Positions 1 through 7,809 of a DNA stretch of 64,000 nucleotides are shown piece after piece (positions within the stretch are counted from its first letter, which is position 1; every line of letters begins with the position of its first letter). Position numbers and translations under genes: made by a program. The notes under the pieces are model-generated. The model was not told the origin of the DNA, made no database searches, and was given only the letters and a program-made list of their open reading frames with translations. Origin of the DNA: Luteimonas aestuarii (lineage in GTDB: Bacteria > Pseudomonadota > Gammaproteobacteria > Xanthomonadales > Xanthomonadaceae); contig NZ_SMTF01000001.1 in assembly GCF_004357985.1 (NCBI RefSeq), positions 372,001 through 436,000 on the forward strand. The letters run 5' to 3'.

Positions 1-876
1 GCGCAGCGCGGTGCGTAGCTGCGTGGCGTTGTGCAGCACCGCCATGCCGGTGGGATAGTGGTACTGCCACAACTGGTAGCGCTGGCGGAATTCCGGATCG
101 GCGAACAGGTCGTTGGCGAGGTTGGCGAAGGTCAGTGGCGTGGACTGCAGCCCGTGTACCGTGAGCAGCGGGATCTTCGACGGGTCGTAGCCCTTCATCA
201 GGTACACCCGTTCCGCGCGCCTGGCGTTCTGCGGGTTGAACAGGCCGAAGAAGCCGGTGCGGCCCAGTTCCGACGCACCCGGCTGCGCCAGCAGCAGTGC
301 GAACGCCGCCGTGGTATCCGCCGCCAGCGGCCAGTCCCGTCCCGCCAGCGTCGCCTGCGCATGCGCCAGCGGCGACACCATGCGCAGCACCCAGCCACCC
401 GCCTCCCGTTCCAGCAGCGCGGTGGCGGGCAGGTAGATGCCTTCCGGCGGGAGGAAGCGGTCCCACGGGCCGCTGCCATCGTTGCTGCGCCAGGCCACCA
501 TCGGCAGCCCGATGCCATCGCGTGTGTGGCGGCGCTCCAGCCTGCGGGTCGAAACGCCCTGGGCCCGGCGGTAACGCAGGCCCGCCTCGCCCAGGTCATG
601 ATCGTCCAGGCGCAGACCGCTGGCGGCCAACGCCGCCGACTGACGGTCCGCGGGCTGCCGTTCCAGCCAGATCCCCAGCCGCGCCAGCGCGCCCTGGTAC
701 GCTGCCATCGCCGCGGCATCCTCCGGCGCATCGTGCAGTGCATCGTAGGCCTGTCGTGCCGCGGAGACCGCCTGCGGCACGTCGGGTTCCGGGGTGGTCC
801 TGCACGCTGCCAGCAGGGCAGCCAGCAGGAACGCCAACCACATGCGCCCAGGCTGCAGCGCGTGCGCGCGACTCAT
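1..876 (-). CDS. Alpha/beta hydrolase-like lipoprotein, 3' part cut by window edge
   Basis: The visible 292 residues begin with a lipoprotein signal whose lipobox LLAAC puts the acylated Cys near residue 25. The mature protein should therefore sit in the envelope. After about 200 residues without recognisable motifs comes a segment reading PLLTVHGLQSTP. This is the oxyanion-hole strand HG typical of alpha/beta hydrolases of the lipase/PGAP1/DUF676 kind. The nucleophile Ser and the rest of the fold lie outside the window. The start ATG overlaps the stop of the aldehyde dehydrogenase by 4 bp (ATGA), so the gene is probably translationally coupled to it and belongs to the same operon. The hydrolase call is an inference from one motif plus context. 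The substrate is unknown. Confidence 0.72.
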   Translation of the reverse strand, partial: MSRAHALQPGRMWLAFLLAALLAACRTTPEPDVPQAVSAARQAYDALHDAPEDAAAMAAYQGALARLGIWLERQPADRQSAALAASGLRLDDHDLGEAGLRYRRAQGVSTRRLERRHTRDGIGLPMVAWRSNDGSGPWDRFLPPEGIYLPATALLEREAGGWVLRMVSPLAHAQATLAGRDWPLAADTTAAFALLLAQPGASELGRTGFFGLFNPQNARRAERVYLMKGYDPSKIPLLTVHGLQSTPLTFANLANDLFADPEFRQRYQLWQYHYPTGMAVLHNATQLRTALR

Positions 877-2246
877 GAAAACACGCTGAGGCTGGCGGAG
901 ATGTCCTTGTCCGCATACGGCGGAAACACGTCGAGCACCACGTCGGGATTGCCGATCAGCATGGCCTTGGTGTTGGACAGCGCATCGAATCCCGCCTTGC
1001 CGTAGTACTTGCCCATGCCCGAGTAGCCGACGCCCCCGAACGGCAGGCTGTCGATCCAGCAATGCAGGTTGGTCTGGTTGACGCAGCCGCCGCCGAAGGA
1101 CACGCTGCCGAGGAAACGATCGATGGTGGCCTGGTCCTTGCTGAAGATGTAGGCGGCCAGCGACTTGGGCTTGCGTTTGATGGTCTCGATCACGTCGCCC
1201 AGGTCGTCGTAAGGCAGCACCGGCAGCACCGGGCCGAACACTTCCTGCTGCATGGCCGGGTCGCCCCACGTGCTGGGGTACAGCACGGTCGGCTCCACGT
1301 AGCGATCCGGCACGTCGAAGCGGCCGCCATGCACGACCTTCTCAGGCAGGATGTACGAGGCCACGCGCTGGGCGTCGTGCTCGCTGATCATGCGCGCCAG
1401 GTCGGGGCTCTGTTGCGGGTCCTCGCCGTACATGGCCACCAGCGAACGCCTCAGCCGACCGATGAAGTCGTCGGCGATCGAGCGGTGCACGTACACGTAG
1501 CCGGGCGCGATGCACCATTGGCCGGAAATCGCGTTATGGCCCCAGGCGATGCGGTCCACGGCGATGTCGAGGTTCGCGGTCTGGTCGACGACCGTCGGGT
1601 TCTGGCCACCAAGCTCGAGGATCACCGGCGTCAGGTGCTCGGCCGCCGCGCGCATCACCACCTTGCCGACGGCCGAGCTGCCGGTGAAGAAGATGAAATC
1701 GAACGGCAGCTCCAGCAGTGCCGAGATTTCCTGCCGACCGCCGGTGATCACGCTGACCGCTTCCGGCGCGAAGTACTTCGGCACCAGTTCCTGCAGCAGC
1801 GCGGCGGTGACCGGGGTCGTGTTGGCCGGCTTGAGGATCACCGTGTTGCCCGCCGCCAGCGCGGCGATCGCCGGGTCCAGCAACAGCAGGATGGGCGCGT
1901 TGAACGGGCCGATGACCAGCGTCACCCCGTAGGGTTCCTTGAGGATCACGCCGCGATTGCCGGTTGCTTCCAGGCCTTCCGGAATCGCCACCGGTTGCGG
2001 CGCCATCAGCGCCCCCAAGTGCTCGCGGTAATACTGGATGACCCCCAGCGGCACCGTGATCTCGAACAGCTGCTCGAATGGCGGCTTGCGGAAGTCCTGG
2101 TACAAGGCATCGCACAACGCCTGCTGGTTCTCGCGGAGCATGCGCTCCATGCGATCAAGCTGTTCCAAGCGCCACGACGCGGGCCTGGTTGCCTCGCTGA
2201 AGAAAAACTCGCGTTGCAGGTCCAGCAGGGGTTGGTACGGGTTCAT
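873..2246 (-). CDS. Aldehyde dehydrogenase, class 3/coniferyl-type
   Basis: The product is a 457-residue NAD(P)-dependent aldehyde dehydrogenase, which would oxidise an aldehyde to the acid in the cytoplasm. Visible motifs are VILKP with the cofactor Lys139, FTGS near 187-190, the general base Glu211 in LELGGQNP, and the catalytic Cys245 in SGQWC. The length near 460 residues, without the longer N-terminus of class 1/2 enzymes, matches the class 3 group (fatty or coniferyl aldehyde dehydrogenases). LELGGQ instead of the usual LELGGK is slightly atypical. It lies 65 bp downstream of an SDR and overlaps the following hydrolase by 4 bp. An SDR-ALDH-hydrolase set suggests catabolism or detoxification of an alcohol, aldehyde or ester, but the substrate cannot be inferred. 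Confidence 0.93.
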   Translation of the reverse strand: MNPYQPLLDLQREFFFSEATRPASWRLEQLDRMERMLRENQQALCDALYQDFRKPPFEQLFEITVPLGVIQYYREHLGALMAPQPVAIPEGLEATGNRGVILKEPYGVTLVIGPFNAPILLLLDPAIAALAAGNTVILKPANTTPVTAALLQELVPKYFAPEAVSVITGGRQEISALLELPFDFIFFTGSSAVGKVVMRAAAEHLTPVILELGGQNPTVVDQTANLDIAVDRIAWGHNAISGQWCIAPGYVYVHRSIADDFIGRLRRSLVAMYGEDPQQSPDLARMISEHDAQRVASYILPEKVVHGGRFDVPDRYVEPTVLYPSTWGDPAMQQEVFGPVLPVLPYDDLGDVIETIKRKPKSLAAYIFSKDQATIDRFLGSVSFGGGCVNQTNLHCWIDSLPFGGVGYSGMGKYYGKAGFDALSNTKAMLIGNPDVVLDVFPPYADKDISASLSVFS

Positions 2247-2311
2247 CCAGACCTCCCATCGTGCCTGCAGCCCACCGCAACCGGTGGACTGCAGGCAAGG
2301 CCATCGAAGGA

Positions 2312-3085
2312 CTACTTGGTGGTGTACCCACCGTTGATCAGGATGGTCTGTCCGGTGATCCACCAGCCGTCGCTGACCAGGTGGCGGATGAAGGGCACCA
2401 CGTCCTCGATGTGGGTCAGGCCCGTCGGCGAGAACGGCGACAGCGCCGCCGCGGTCTTGTGGTACGCCACCGCGTCCGCACCTTCGGCCGGGTAGAAGAA
2501 AGGCGTGTCCATCGGCCCGGGGCCGACGGCCGTCACCGAGATGCCGCGCGCGCCGAACTCCTTCGCCGCCGCGCGGGTGAAATGCTCCACTGGCGCCTTG
2601 GTGCCCGCATACGACGCATAGAACGGCGTGAACGCGCCCAGCAGCGAGGTGACGATGGTGCACACCTTGCCGTTGTCGTTGACGTGCTTGCCGGCTTCCT
2701 TCAGGAAGAAGAAGGCGGTCTTGCTGTTGACCGCGGTCATCTCGTCGTACTCGGCCTCGCTGATCTCGGTCATCGGTTTCTTCAGCACCTTGCCCACGGT
2801 GTTGATGGCGATGTCGGGCTTGCCCACGGCCGCGACGGTGTCGGCGAACAGCTTCTCCACCGCCGCCGCGGAGGTCAGGTCGCCCTGCAGGGCCACCGCC
2901 TTCGCGCCCGCCTTCTCGATCGCGGCCACGGTGTTCTCCGCATCCGCCTTGCTGGACTCGCTGTTGTAGTGGATCGCAACGGCCTTGGCGCCCTGCTCGG
3001 CCAGATCGGTGGCGATCAGCCCGCCGAGGTTCTTGGCCCCGCCCGCGATCAGGACGACTTTGCCTTTGATGGAATGATTGGCCAT
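2312..3085 (-). CDS. Short-chain dehydrogenase/reductase (SDR)
   Basis: The product is a 257-residue classical SDR with an NAD(P)-binding Rossmann fold. The N-terminal glycine motif reads GGAKNLGG (residues 15-22). The catalytic set is N120, S147, Y159 and K163 (YAGTK), and a GPGPMDTPFF stretch follows the active site. The start at 3085 is chosen because it has a good ribosome site (AAGGAG) 6-8 bases upstream and gives standard SDR length; upstream in-frame codons lack one. It heads a three-gene minus-strand operon with the aldehyde dehydrogenase and the lipoprotein hydrolase. It probably interconverts an alcohol and a carbonyl compound. The family call is firm, the substrate open. Confidence 0.93.
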   Translation of the reverse strand: MANHSIKGKVVLIAGGAKNLGGLIATDLAEQGAKAVAIHYNSESSKADAENTVAAIEKAGAKAVALQGDLTSAAAVEKLFADTVAAVGKPDIAINTVGKVLKKPMTEISEAEYDEMTAVNSKTAFFFLKEAGKHVNDNGKVCTIVTSLLGAFTPFYASYAGTKAPVEHFTRAAAKEFGARGISVTAVGPGPMDTPFFYPAEGADAVAYHKTAAALSPFSPTGLTHIEDVVPFIRHLVSDGWWITGQTILINGGYTTK

Positions 3086-3223
3086 GACGGTTATCTCCTT
3101 GGATTGAACTACCGGTAATGGGGTTTCGTGTTCCCTCGTCGGGACAGGACATCGCCACGGCGGCACCCCAAACCCCGCCACCACGCCCGACACGCGGGAG
3201 GGTGCTGAGTCCCGCTCGGCGTA

Positions 3224-4651
3224 CTACGGTTGATCGACGACTCCCGCCGCGCTTGAAACCGAGCCCAGGCGCGCTGTCAGCTCGTACATGCCGCGAATGC
3301 CATGAGCACCGTGATAGGCCAGCGCCTTGATCATGTAGCGGCCGGGCGCGACATCGGCCTGGAGACGCGAATTGGTGCCCGTCCCGCCGTCATCGTCCGA
3401 AGCGACCAGCGCGCCGTCACGATGGAGTTCCAGCATTGCGTCGAAGTCATCGCTGGTCAGGTCGACGACCAATTCACCACGCCGCGCAACCTCCAACTGG
3501 TAAGTGTGGCCCTCGCCCTCCAGCAAGCCACTGACGGGCGTGTCCAGCACCAGCGTGCCACCCGTGCGCAACGCTGCCCCCTCGGGCATGGGCCGCTGCG
3601 TGGCAGTGAGCTGGAACAGGCCGGTGGCGTTACCTCCCAGGCCGCGCGCAACCACACGGTACTCGCCTGGCTGCAGCACGGTCGAGATCCGCGAGTCGGT
3701 GCCACTGCCGCCGTCGTCGTCCTCGCGCGAGATGCCGTTGCCACGCAGTTCAAGCACGGCATCGAAATCATCACTGCGCAGATCCAGCTCAATGCGCGAT
3801 GGCTGCGCGATCGCCAGTGTGTACTCCCGCGGCGATCCCACCAACGTCCCGTACACGACCGTGCCATCGGCCATCAACGAACCTTCGTTCTGCAATTGCA
3901 CGCCGTCCGGCAAAGCCCCCGTGGATACAGAGAGCCGGAACATGCCAGCCTTGTCGTTGACGGCCTTCGCATGCAACGTGTAAACCCCAGGCTGCAGCGA
4001 AACGCGGATGCGCGAATCCAGTCCGTCGCCGCCATCGTCGTCGCTGACCGACACGCCGTTGCCCTGCAACTCAAGTGCCGAGTCGACATCAGATGAGCGC
4101 ATTTCAAGGACGTAGTACCCCGGCTCGCTGATCTCGACCTGGTAGCGCTTCCTGTTGTCGTCCTGCATGAAATCGACAATCTCCACGTCCGGCTGAAGTG
4201 GCTCGTTGCCGGTGCGCACCTGCAGCGCCTTGGCCTCAAGTCGGAACGGGCCGTAGGATCGTCCACCCACTCCACTGACCGCCACGGTGTAACGGCCCGC
4301 CTCGGGCGCCAGCAGCGACAGCCTGGATTCGTTGTTCGCATCCCCGCACGAAGGCGCATCTACCGGCCCGGCAACGGTTTCTCCATCGAACATCACCAGC
4401 AACCGTGCGCACAACGCGCCCTTCGTCTCCAGGCTGATGGCCTGGTCGTCACCAAGCTCAATTTCGTAGGCGACACTTCGGCTGCCATCGTTGTAGTTGA
4501 TGCGGCCAGCGGTTGTGACCTCACCACTGACAGGCGTATCCAGCCGCAACGTGGCCAAACCGGCCTGCATGGCGCCGGGCGTCGGCTGGCAAGCGGCCAG
4601 CAGCAACGGCAGGGCGAACAACAGGGTGGAACAGATGGAACGCTTGATCAT
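3224..4651 (-). CDS. Lipoprotein with tandem PPC-like beta-sandwich repeats
   Basis: A 475-residue lipoprotein with lipobox LLAAC (acylated Cys21) and a GGAG ribosome site before the ATG at 4651. The body consists of about four repeats of roughly 105 residues. Each reads as a beta-sandwich of the bacterial pre-peptidase C-terminal (PPC) kind: strands ending YxLEV, then SDDFDAxLEL, then a DDDGG loop, a DSR turn, and PGxYxxxAxA. The DDDGG loops are at residues 204-208, 311-315 and 419-423; the first repeat is divergent. PPC domains normally trail secreted proteases, but here no protease domain is present. It is therefore a stand-alone surface or periplasmic adhesion/binding protein. Calcium binding by the acidic loops is an inference. 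Confidence 0.85.
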   Translation of the reverse strand: MIKRSICSTLLFALPLLLAACQPTPGAMQAGLATLRLDTPVSGEVTTAGRINYNDGSRSVAYEIELGDDQAISLETKGALCARLLVMFDGETVAGPVDAPSCGDANNESRLSLLAPEAGRYTVAVSGVGGRSYGPFRLEAKALQVRTGNEPLQPDVEIVDFMQDDNRKRYQVEISEPGYYVLEMRSSDVDSALELQGNGVSVSDDDGGDGLDSRIRVSLQPGVYTLHAKAVNDKAGMFRLSVSTGALPDGVQLQNEGSLMADGTVVYGTLVGSPREYTLAIAQPSRIELDLRSDDFDAVLELRGNGISREDDDGGSGTDSRISTVLQPGEYRVVARGLGGNATGLFQLTATQRPMPEGAALRTGGTLVLDTPVSGLLEGEGHTYQLEVARRGELVVDLTSDDFDAMLELHRDGALVASDDDGGTGTNSRLQADVAPGRYMIKALAYHGAHGIRGMYELTARLGSVSSAAGVVDQP

Positions 4652-4831
4652 CTGGCAACTCCTGGTTGTCGATCCTTCCGGCGCCAAAGCTGGCAGTTGG
4701 TATCGGCTCTGAACGGCCACCCGTCGAGCCCTGTCCTCGATACGCTTCGTGAGATCGACAGCATCATTTGGCGATATCATCCTGCGTAACGCGCAGGTGC
4801 GCGTTCCCCTCCGCTTCTCGACCACCATGTC

Positions 4832-5188
4832 ATGAACATTTCATCGGCTTCCCTCTGCCTGGTTCTGTTGTTGGCACCTTCCGTACCGACATTCGCCCAG
4901 TCGGCGCACCCTGAACCCGGCCCCTCGCTGTATGCCGTCAATTCAGCCGCCATATCCGCGGCCATGACGTACTGCATGGCGAAGTACGGGCCACTGACCA
5001 CCGGGTCGAGGAGTGCGGCGTGTTTTTCGCGCGCCAGGAACGTTCTGGCGGATTTCGGTCTGCGCGAGAAATCCGTTCGAATCGACCAAACCTGCAACAA
5101 CCCTTCGCAATTCAATACCTGCATCACACCGGAAATCGGCAGATTCGTGATTGCCTTGAATGCCGAGTTCGGCAAGCAAGGACTTTGA
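4832..5188 (+). CDS. Small secreted/periplasmic protein, four cysteines
   Basis: A 118-residue protein with a clear Sec signal peptide (hydrophobic residues 7-22, likely cleavage after TFAQ). The mature part carries four cysteines (C48, C64, C88, C97), which could form two disulfide bonds in the periplasm. No family was recognised. It is divergent from the PPC lipoprotein across a 180-bp gap, with no strong ribosome site, so the start is less certain than the frame. The frame is supported by the signal peptide and by normal third-position bias. Confidence 0.6.
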   Translation: MNISSASLCLVLLLAPSVPTFAQSAHPEPGPSLYAVNSAAISAAMTYCMAKYGPLTTGSRSAACFSRARNVLADFGLREKSVRIDQTCNNPSQFNTCITPEIGRFVIALNAEFGKQGL

Positions 5189-5285
5189 CCGCATTTCCCA
5201 AGGCTGAAAGTTGCCGGCAACTGGTGGGTATCCACTGCCGACGCGACCCGACCAGTCTTCATGAGACTGCGTATCTGCGGATCGC

Positions 5286-5558
5286 TCACCTGTCCGCACT
5301 GCCGTTGCAGGTCAACGCTGCAAAACCGATGGCGGCAATGCTTGCGCATACGATTGCAGCGATTGCCGCAGCTACGGCACTTCTCGTCACGAGCATGCCG
5401 AGCCCTCCACCCATGACGCCGCCTGAAATCGCAACGATCAGCATTCCCCAGAAGATGCCTCCTGGATGGCGGACACCATCCCTCGCTCGACGCCTCCCTC
5501 GGGCTTGATTGCTCTTTGGCAGTGCCCGTCCACCATGTTGGTAGTCCTGGTTATGCAT
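5286..5558 (-). CDS. Putative small inner-membrane protein
   Basis: A 90-residue frame. A basic N-terminal 30 residues (cluster RGRRRARDG) is followed by two adjacent hydrophobic, glycine/alanine-rich helices at about residues 35-57 and 60-83. This fits a small two-helix membrane protein with a cytoplasmic basic tail. There is only a weak ribosome site (GGAAG). No family was recognised. It lies between two exported-protein genes and its reality rests on the hydrophobicity pattern alone. Confidence 0.4.
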   Translation of the reverse strand: MHNQDYQHGGRALPKSNQARGRRRARDGVRHPGGIFWGMLIVAISGGVMGGGLGMLVTRSAVAAAIAAIVCASIAAIGFAALTCNGSADR

Positions 5559-5695
5559 GCCATCTTCCGCTTTTCTGACAGGCCCTGATTACGCGCGATT
5601 CGTCATGTCTGGGCTGGAACGGTCGAAACGACTTGACCGACAATGCCTCGCGCCCCCCCCGCACACCTACGCATGCGGGGATGGCGCTCGGCAGA

Positions 5696-6052
5696 TCATT
5701 CGCAAGCAAGTGCCGATGCAGTCTGCGCGAACTGGTCATTGGCCATCTTGCAGGCCGCTTCCAGGCCGGCGCGATCGGTCATCGCATCCCACTGCGCCTT
5801 CGACTGGTCGATTCCGTCCTGGAATGCAGCAGCCATCTGCGGGTTAGCCTTGGCGAAGCAGGCCTTGGCGCGGCTGAGGTAGTCTTCGCAAGCCTGCGGC
5901 AATCCGGAGTTCACCGGCGCGGCTGCGACCTCCGCCGTGTCGGCGACTGCGTTGTCGGCGGATGCATTCGCGTCTGCCGGGGCACTGGTGTCGTCCTTCT
6001 TGCATGCCGCCAGCGCAACCACCAACGCCGGCACCAACATCCACTTGTTCAT
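5696..6052 (-). CDS. Small lipoprotein, DUF5339-like
   Basis: A 118-residue lipoprotein. The signal MNKWMLVPALVVALAAC gives an acylated Cys17, followed by KKDD and a low-complexity Ala/Asp/Ser linker to about residue 50. A compact helical domain follows with a CEDYLSRAKACF pair of cysteines and a late cysteine pair (EAACKM, ALACE). This pattern resembles the small proteobacterial lipoproteins grouped as DUF5339. The start at 6052 is fixed by a purine-rich ribosome site AAGGAAAAGGAA; an upstream extension would bury the signal peptide. Function is unknown; it is presumably anchored in the outer membrane facing the periplasm. Confidence 0.75.
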   Translation of the reverse strand: MNKWMLVPALVVALAACKKDDTSAPADANASADNAVADTAEVAAAPVNSGLPQACEDYLSRAKACFAKANPQMAAAFQDGIDQSKAQWDAMTDRAGLEAACKMANDQFAQTASALACE

Positions 6053-6196
6053 TTCCTTTTCCTTATGTTTGTCGTTTATTGAACTTGGCGTGACCGAGAC
6101 GTGCACGCCGCATGGTCTCCCTGATCCGCCATCCGGTGCGACGAAGCAGGAGCGCGGTACTTTCAATCAAGCGGATCGCGAAATCGAAAGAAGAGT

Positions 6197-6226
6197 GCCG
6201 AGGGGCAAGGGGGCTTGCCCCTCGGC
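6197..6226 (-). terminator. 13-bp GC-rich hairpin, probable terminator
   Basis: Perfect inverted repeat GCCGAGGGGCAAG / CTTGCCCCTCGGC with a 4-base loop. Read on the minus strand it is followed by a T-rich run (TCTTCTTTCGATTTCG), fitting a factor-independent terminator for the OmpA-like gene that ends at 6432. That gene stop is 205 bases upstream, so a longer 3' UTR or a separate small transcript is also possible. Confidence 0.5.
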
Positions 6227-6252
6227 GGAGCCACCCAATTGCTGGGTGACAG

Positions 6253-6289
6253 GGCTGCTTCCTGCAATTTGGGGAAGTTGGAAGCAGCC
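6253..6289. repeat. 10-bp inverted repeat with 17-base loop
   Basis: GGCTGCTTCC and its exact reverse complement GGAAGCAGCC flank a 17-base A/G-rich spacer. It lies 27 bp from the terminator-like hairpin, so a transcript would fold into two consecutive stem-loops. No coding role was seen. Confidence 0.45.
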
Positions 6290-6431
6290 ACAGACAACCC
6301 GGGGGGAACCGGATTGAGCTGTCTGGTAAAAGAGCATCCTTGCGTTGCCGCTCCTATGAAGCACTCCTGCCACGCATCCCCCTGTCACCGATGCGGACGG
6401 AATGCGAACCCTTGGCGGTCGCCGCGGAAAC

Positions 6432-7262
6432 CTATTCGGATTCGATGCCGCGCACGAACAACTCCACGCGCCGATCCGGCTGCAGGCACTGGACCAACGC
6501 CTGTCGTGCCAGCGCATCGCTGCAGCCCGTCGTGACCGGCTGGAACTCACCACGGCCCTCGGCAGTAATGCTGCTGGCGGAGATACCGCGGTCAATGAAG
6601 AACTGTCGCACGGTCTCTGCACGGCGCTGCGACAACGCCTGGTTCGCTGCATCACTGCCGATGCGATCGGTATGGCCGATAACGCGCACTTGCACATCCC
6701 TAGCCGTCAACAACCTGTCGGCGATCGCAGCCAACTGCTGGCGACCGTTGTCGAGAATATCGCCCCGGCCGGACTTGGCGAAGGCGAACAGCGCGTCGGC
6801 CGACAGTTCGATGCGCGTCTCGGCGGCTGGCGCCGCGACCGCGGCCGGTGCCTGCTTGGCCAGCATGTCCGCACACGATGCCGGGGCCCAGTGGAAGCTC
6901 TGCCCGCGGTGCGCGGTGTCGAAAATGACCTTGTACTGGCAGGTCACGATGCCCTCTGGAGTGCGGAAGTGGAACAGGTAGTCCCACTCACGCACACCGT
7001 ACAGCGCCTCGCGGAAATGCGGACGTCCCAGCAGGTAATACAGCTGATCCTTGGTCACCCCGGAGCCCACCGTACGCAGACTGTCCACATTGGGGAACGT
7101 GCCTTCCTTCAGCACGATGCGCGAGACGTCCGGGAAGACGATTTCGCCAGCGCGGCCATCGGGCGTGATGTCGCGGCTGACATGCCGCGTGCCGCATGCA
7201 GCGAGCAACAGCGCGGTCGTGGTGCAAAGCACCGCTGTTGCGACGATTTTCGATACTCTCAT
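6432..7262 (-). CDS. BamE-like/OmpA-domain lipoprotein
   Basis: A 276-residue lipoprotein. The signal ends in LLLAAC. The first part, about residues 40-130, resembles the SmpA/OmlA (BamE) fold: a FPNVDSLRTVGSGVTKDQLYYLLGRP-type stretch followed by WDYLFHFR. The C-terminal half, about 160-275, is an OmpA peptidoglycan-binding domain, with GHTDRIG, NQALSQRRAETV, GRGEFQPV and PDRRVELFV. It should anchor in the outer membrane and hold peptidoglycan. It is the last gene behind the giant autotransporter and two small genes, all on the minus strand with short gaps. This suggests a role in assembling or tethering the adhesin, which is inference. The start at 7262 has an AGAGGGA ribosome site. Confidence 0.88.
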   Translation of the reverse strand: MRVSKIVATAVLCTTTALLLAACGTRHVSRDITPDGRAGEIVFPDVSRIVLKEGTFPNVDSLRTVGSGVTKDQLYYLLGRPHFREALYGVREWDYLFHFRTPEGIVTCQYKVIFDTAHRGQSFHWAPASCADMLAKQAPAAVAAPAAETRIELSADALFAFAKSGRGDILDNGRQQLAAIADRLLTARDVQVRVIGHTDRIGSDAANQALSQRRAETVRQFFIDRGISASSITAEGRGEFQPVTTGCSDALARQALVQCLQPDRRVELFVRGIESE

Positions 7263-7316
7263 TGCCAATCCCTCTCTATGATCCTGTTCGATTGCGATAG
7301 TCGGCTGCTGCACGCT

Positions 7317-7547
7317 TCAGTGCTGCAGCAGCCGCTCGCGATACATCCTGAAAACCGCTGCCTCAACCCCCGCCCCGCATATCCGGCTCAACAGACTCGC
7401 TGCCTGTGCATCGCGCGCCCGTACCGTCAGCACGATGTCGCCGCTCTGTCCGGAATAGATCCGGGTAAACACCCCCACCTCCCCGGTTTCGGCTTCCAGG
7501 CCAGCGAGCGCATCGTCATCCCCAGGTCGTGGCTGTGTCTGGCTCAT
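7317..7547 (-). CDS. Small protein of unknown function in the adhesin operon (B)
   Basis: A 76-residue acidic-then-basic cytoplasmic-type protein without signal peptide or membrane helix. A possible beta pattern (GEVGVFTRIYSGQSGDIVLTVRARD) is followed by a helix (AQAASLLSRICGAGVEAAVFRMYRERLL, in two runs). Its ATG overlaps the stop of the preceding small gene (ATGA), so the two are very likely co-translated. It ends 54 bp before the BamE/OmpA lipoprotein. No family was recognised. Conserved position between an autotransporter and a lipoprotein would suggest an accessory or regulatory role, to be tested. Confidence 0.68.
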   Translation of the reverse strand: MSQTQPRPGDDDALAGLEAETGEVGVFTRIYSGQSGDIVLTVRARDAQAASLLSRICGAGVEAAVFRMYRERLLQH

Positions 7548-7741
7548 GCGGCGTCACTTTGTTCCTGCTGCATTGGCACCTCTTCGTCGAGCCGGGTCCG
7601 GCGTTGCTGCAGGCGCCTGATCGCTCTCTGCACCGTCTGCTCGCAGAACCAGCCAATCGCTTCGGCCCGCCACTCGGAGGTGTCGCTGACGACCAGCGTC
7701 ACCTCACCCGATCTTGTGGGAATCGTCTTGACGATCATCAT
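7544..7741 (-). CDS. Small protein of unknown function in the adhesin operon (A)
   Basis: A 65-residue protein starting at an ATG-ATG pair with an AAGGA ribosome site 6 bases upstream. It opens with two beta strands (VKTIPTRSGEVTLVVSDT). A Trp-containing helix follows, then a strongly basic helix QRAIRRLQQRRTRLDE that could form a coiled coil or bind nucleic acid. It lies 68 bp after the autotransporter stop and overlaps the next gene by 4 bp. No known family was recognised. Confidence 0.68.
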   Translation of the reverse strand: MMIVKTIPTRSGEVTLVVSDTSEWRAEAIGWFCEQTVQRAIRRLQQRRTRLDEEVPMQQEQSDAA

Positions 7742-7809
7742 CGGAATCCTTCTTCTCGTCCGATCCGGCGACGGTCGGTGCATTCATTGCACCGACCATC
7801 CCGTAGCCA

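Larger units (their letters stand above)
6053..6431. other. 379-bp intergenic region with two hairpins
   Basis: No credible gene was seen on either strand. The stretch carries the promoter region of the minus-strand lipoprotein at its left end and two perfect inverted repeats at 6197-6226 and 6253-6289. The remainder, about 6290-6431, holds only short frames without codon bias. Confidence 0.5.

Noticed and set aside
5557..6082. Plus-strand frames opposite the small lipoprotein
   Set aside because: They are antisense to the lipoprotein at 5696-6052, which has a clean lipobox and ribosome site.
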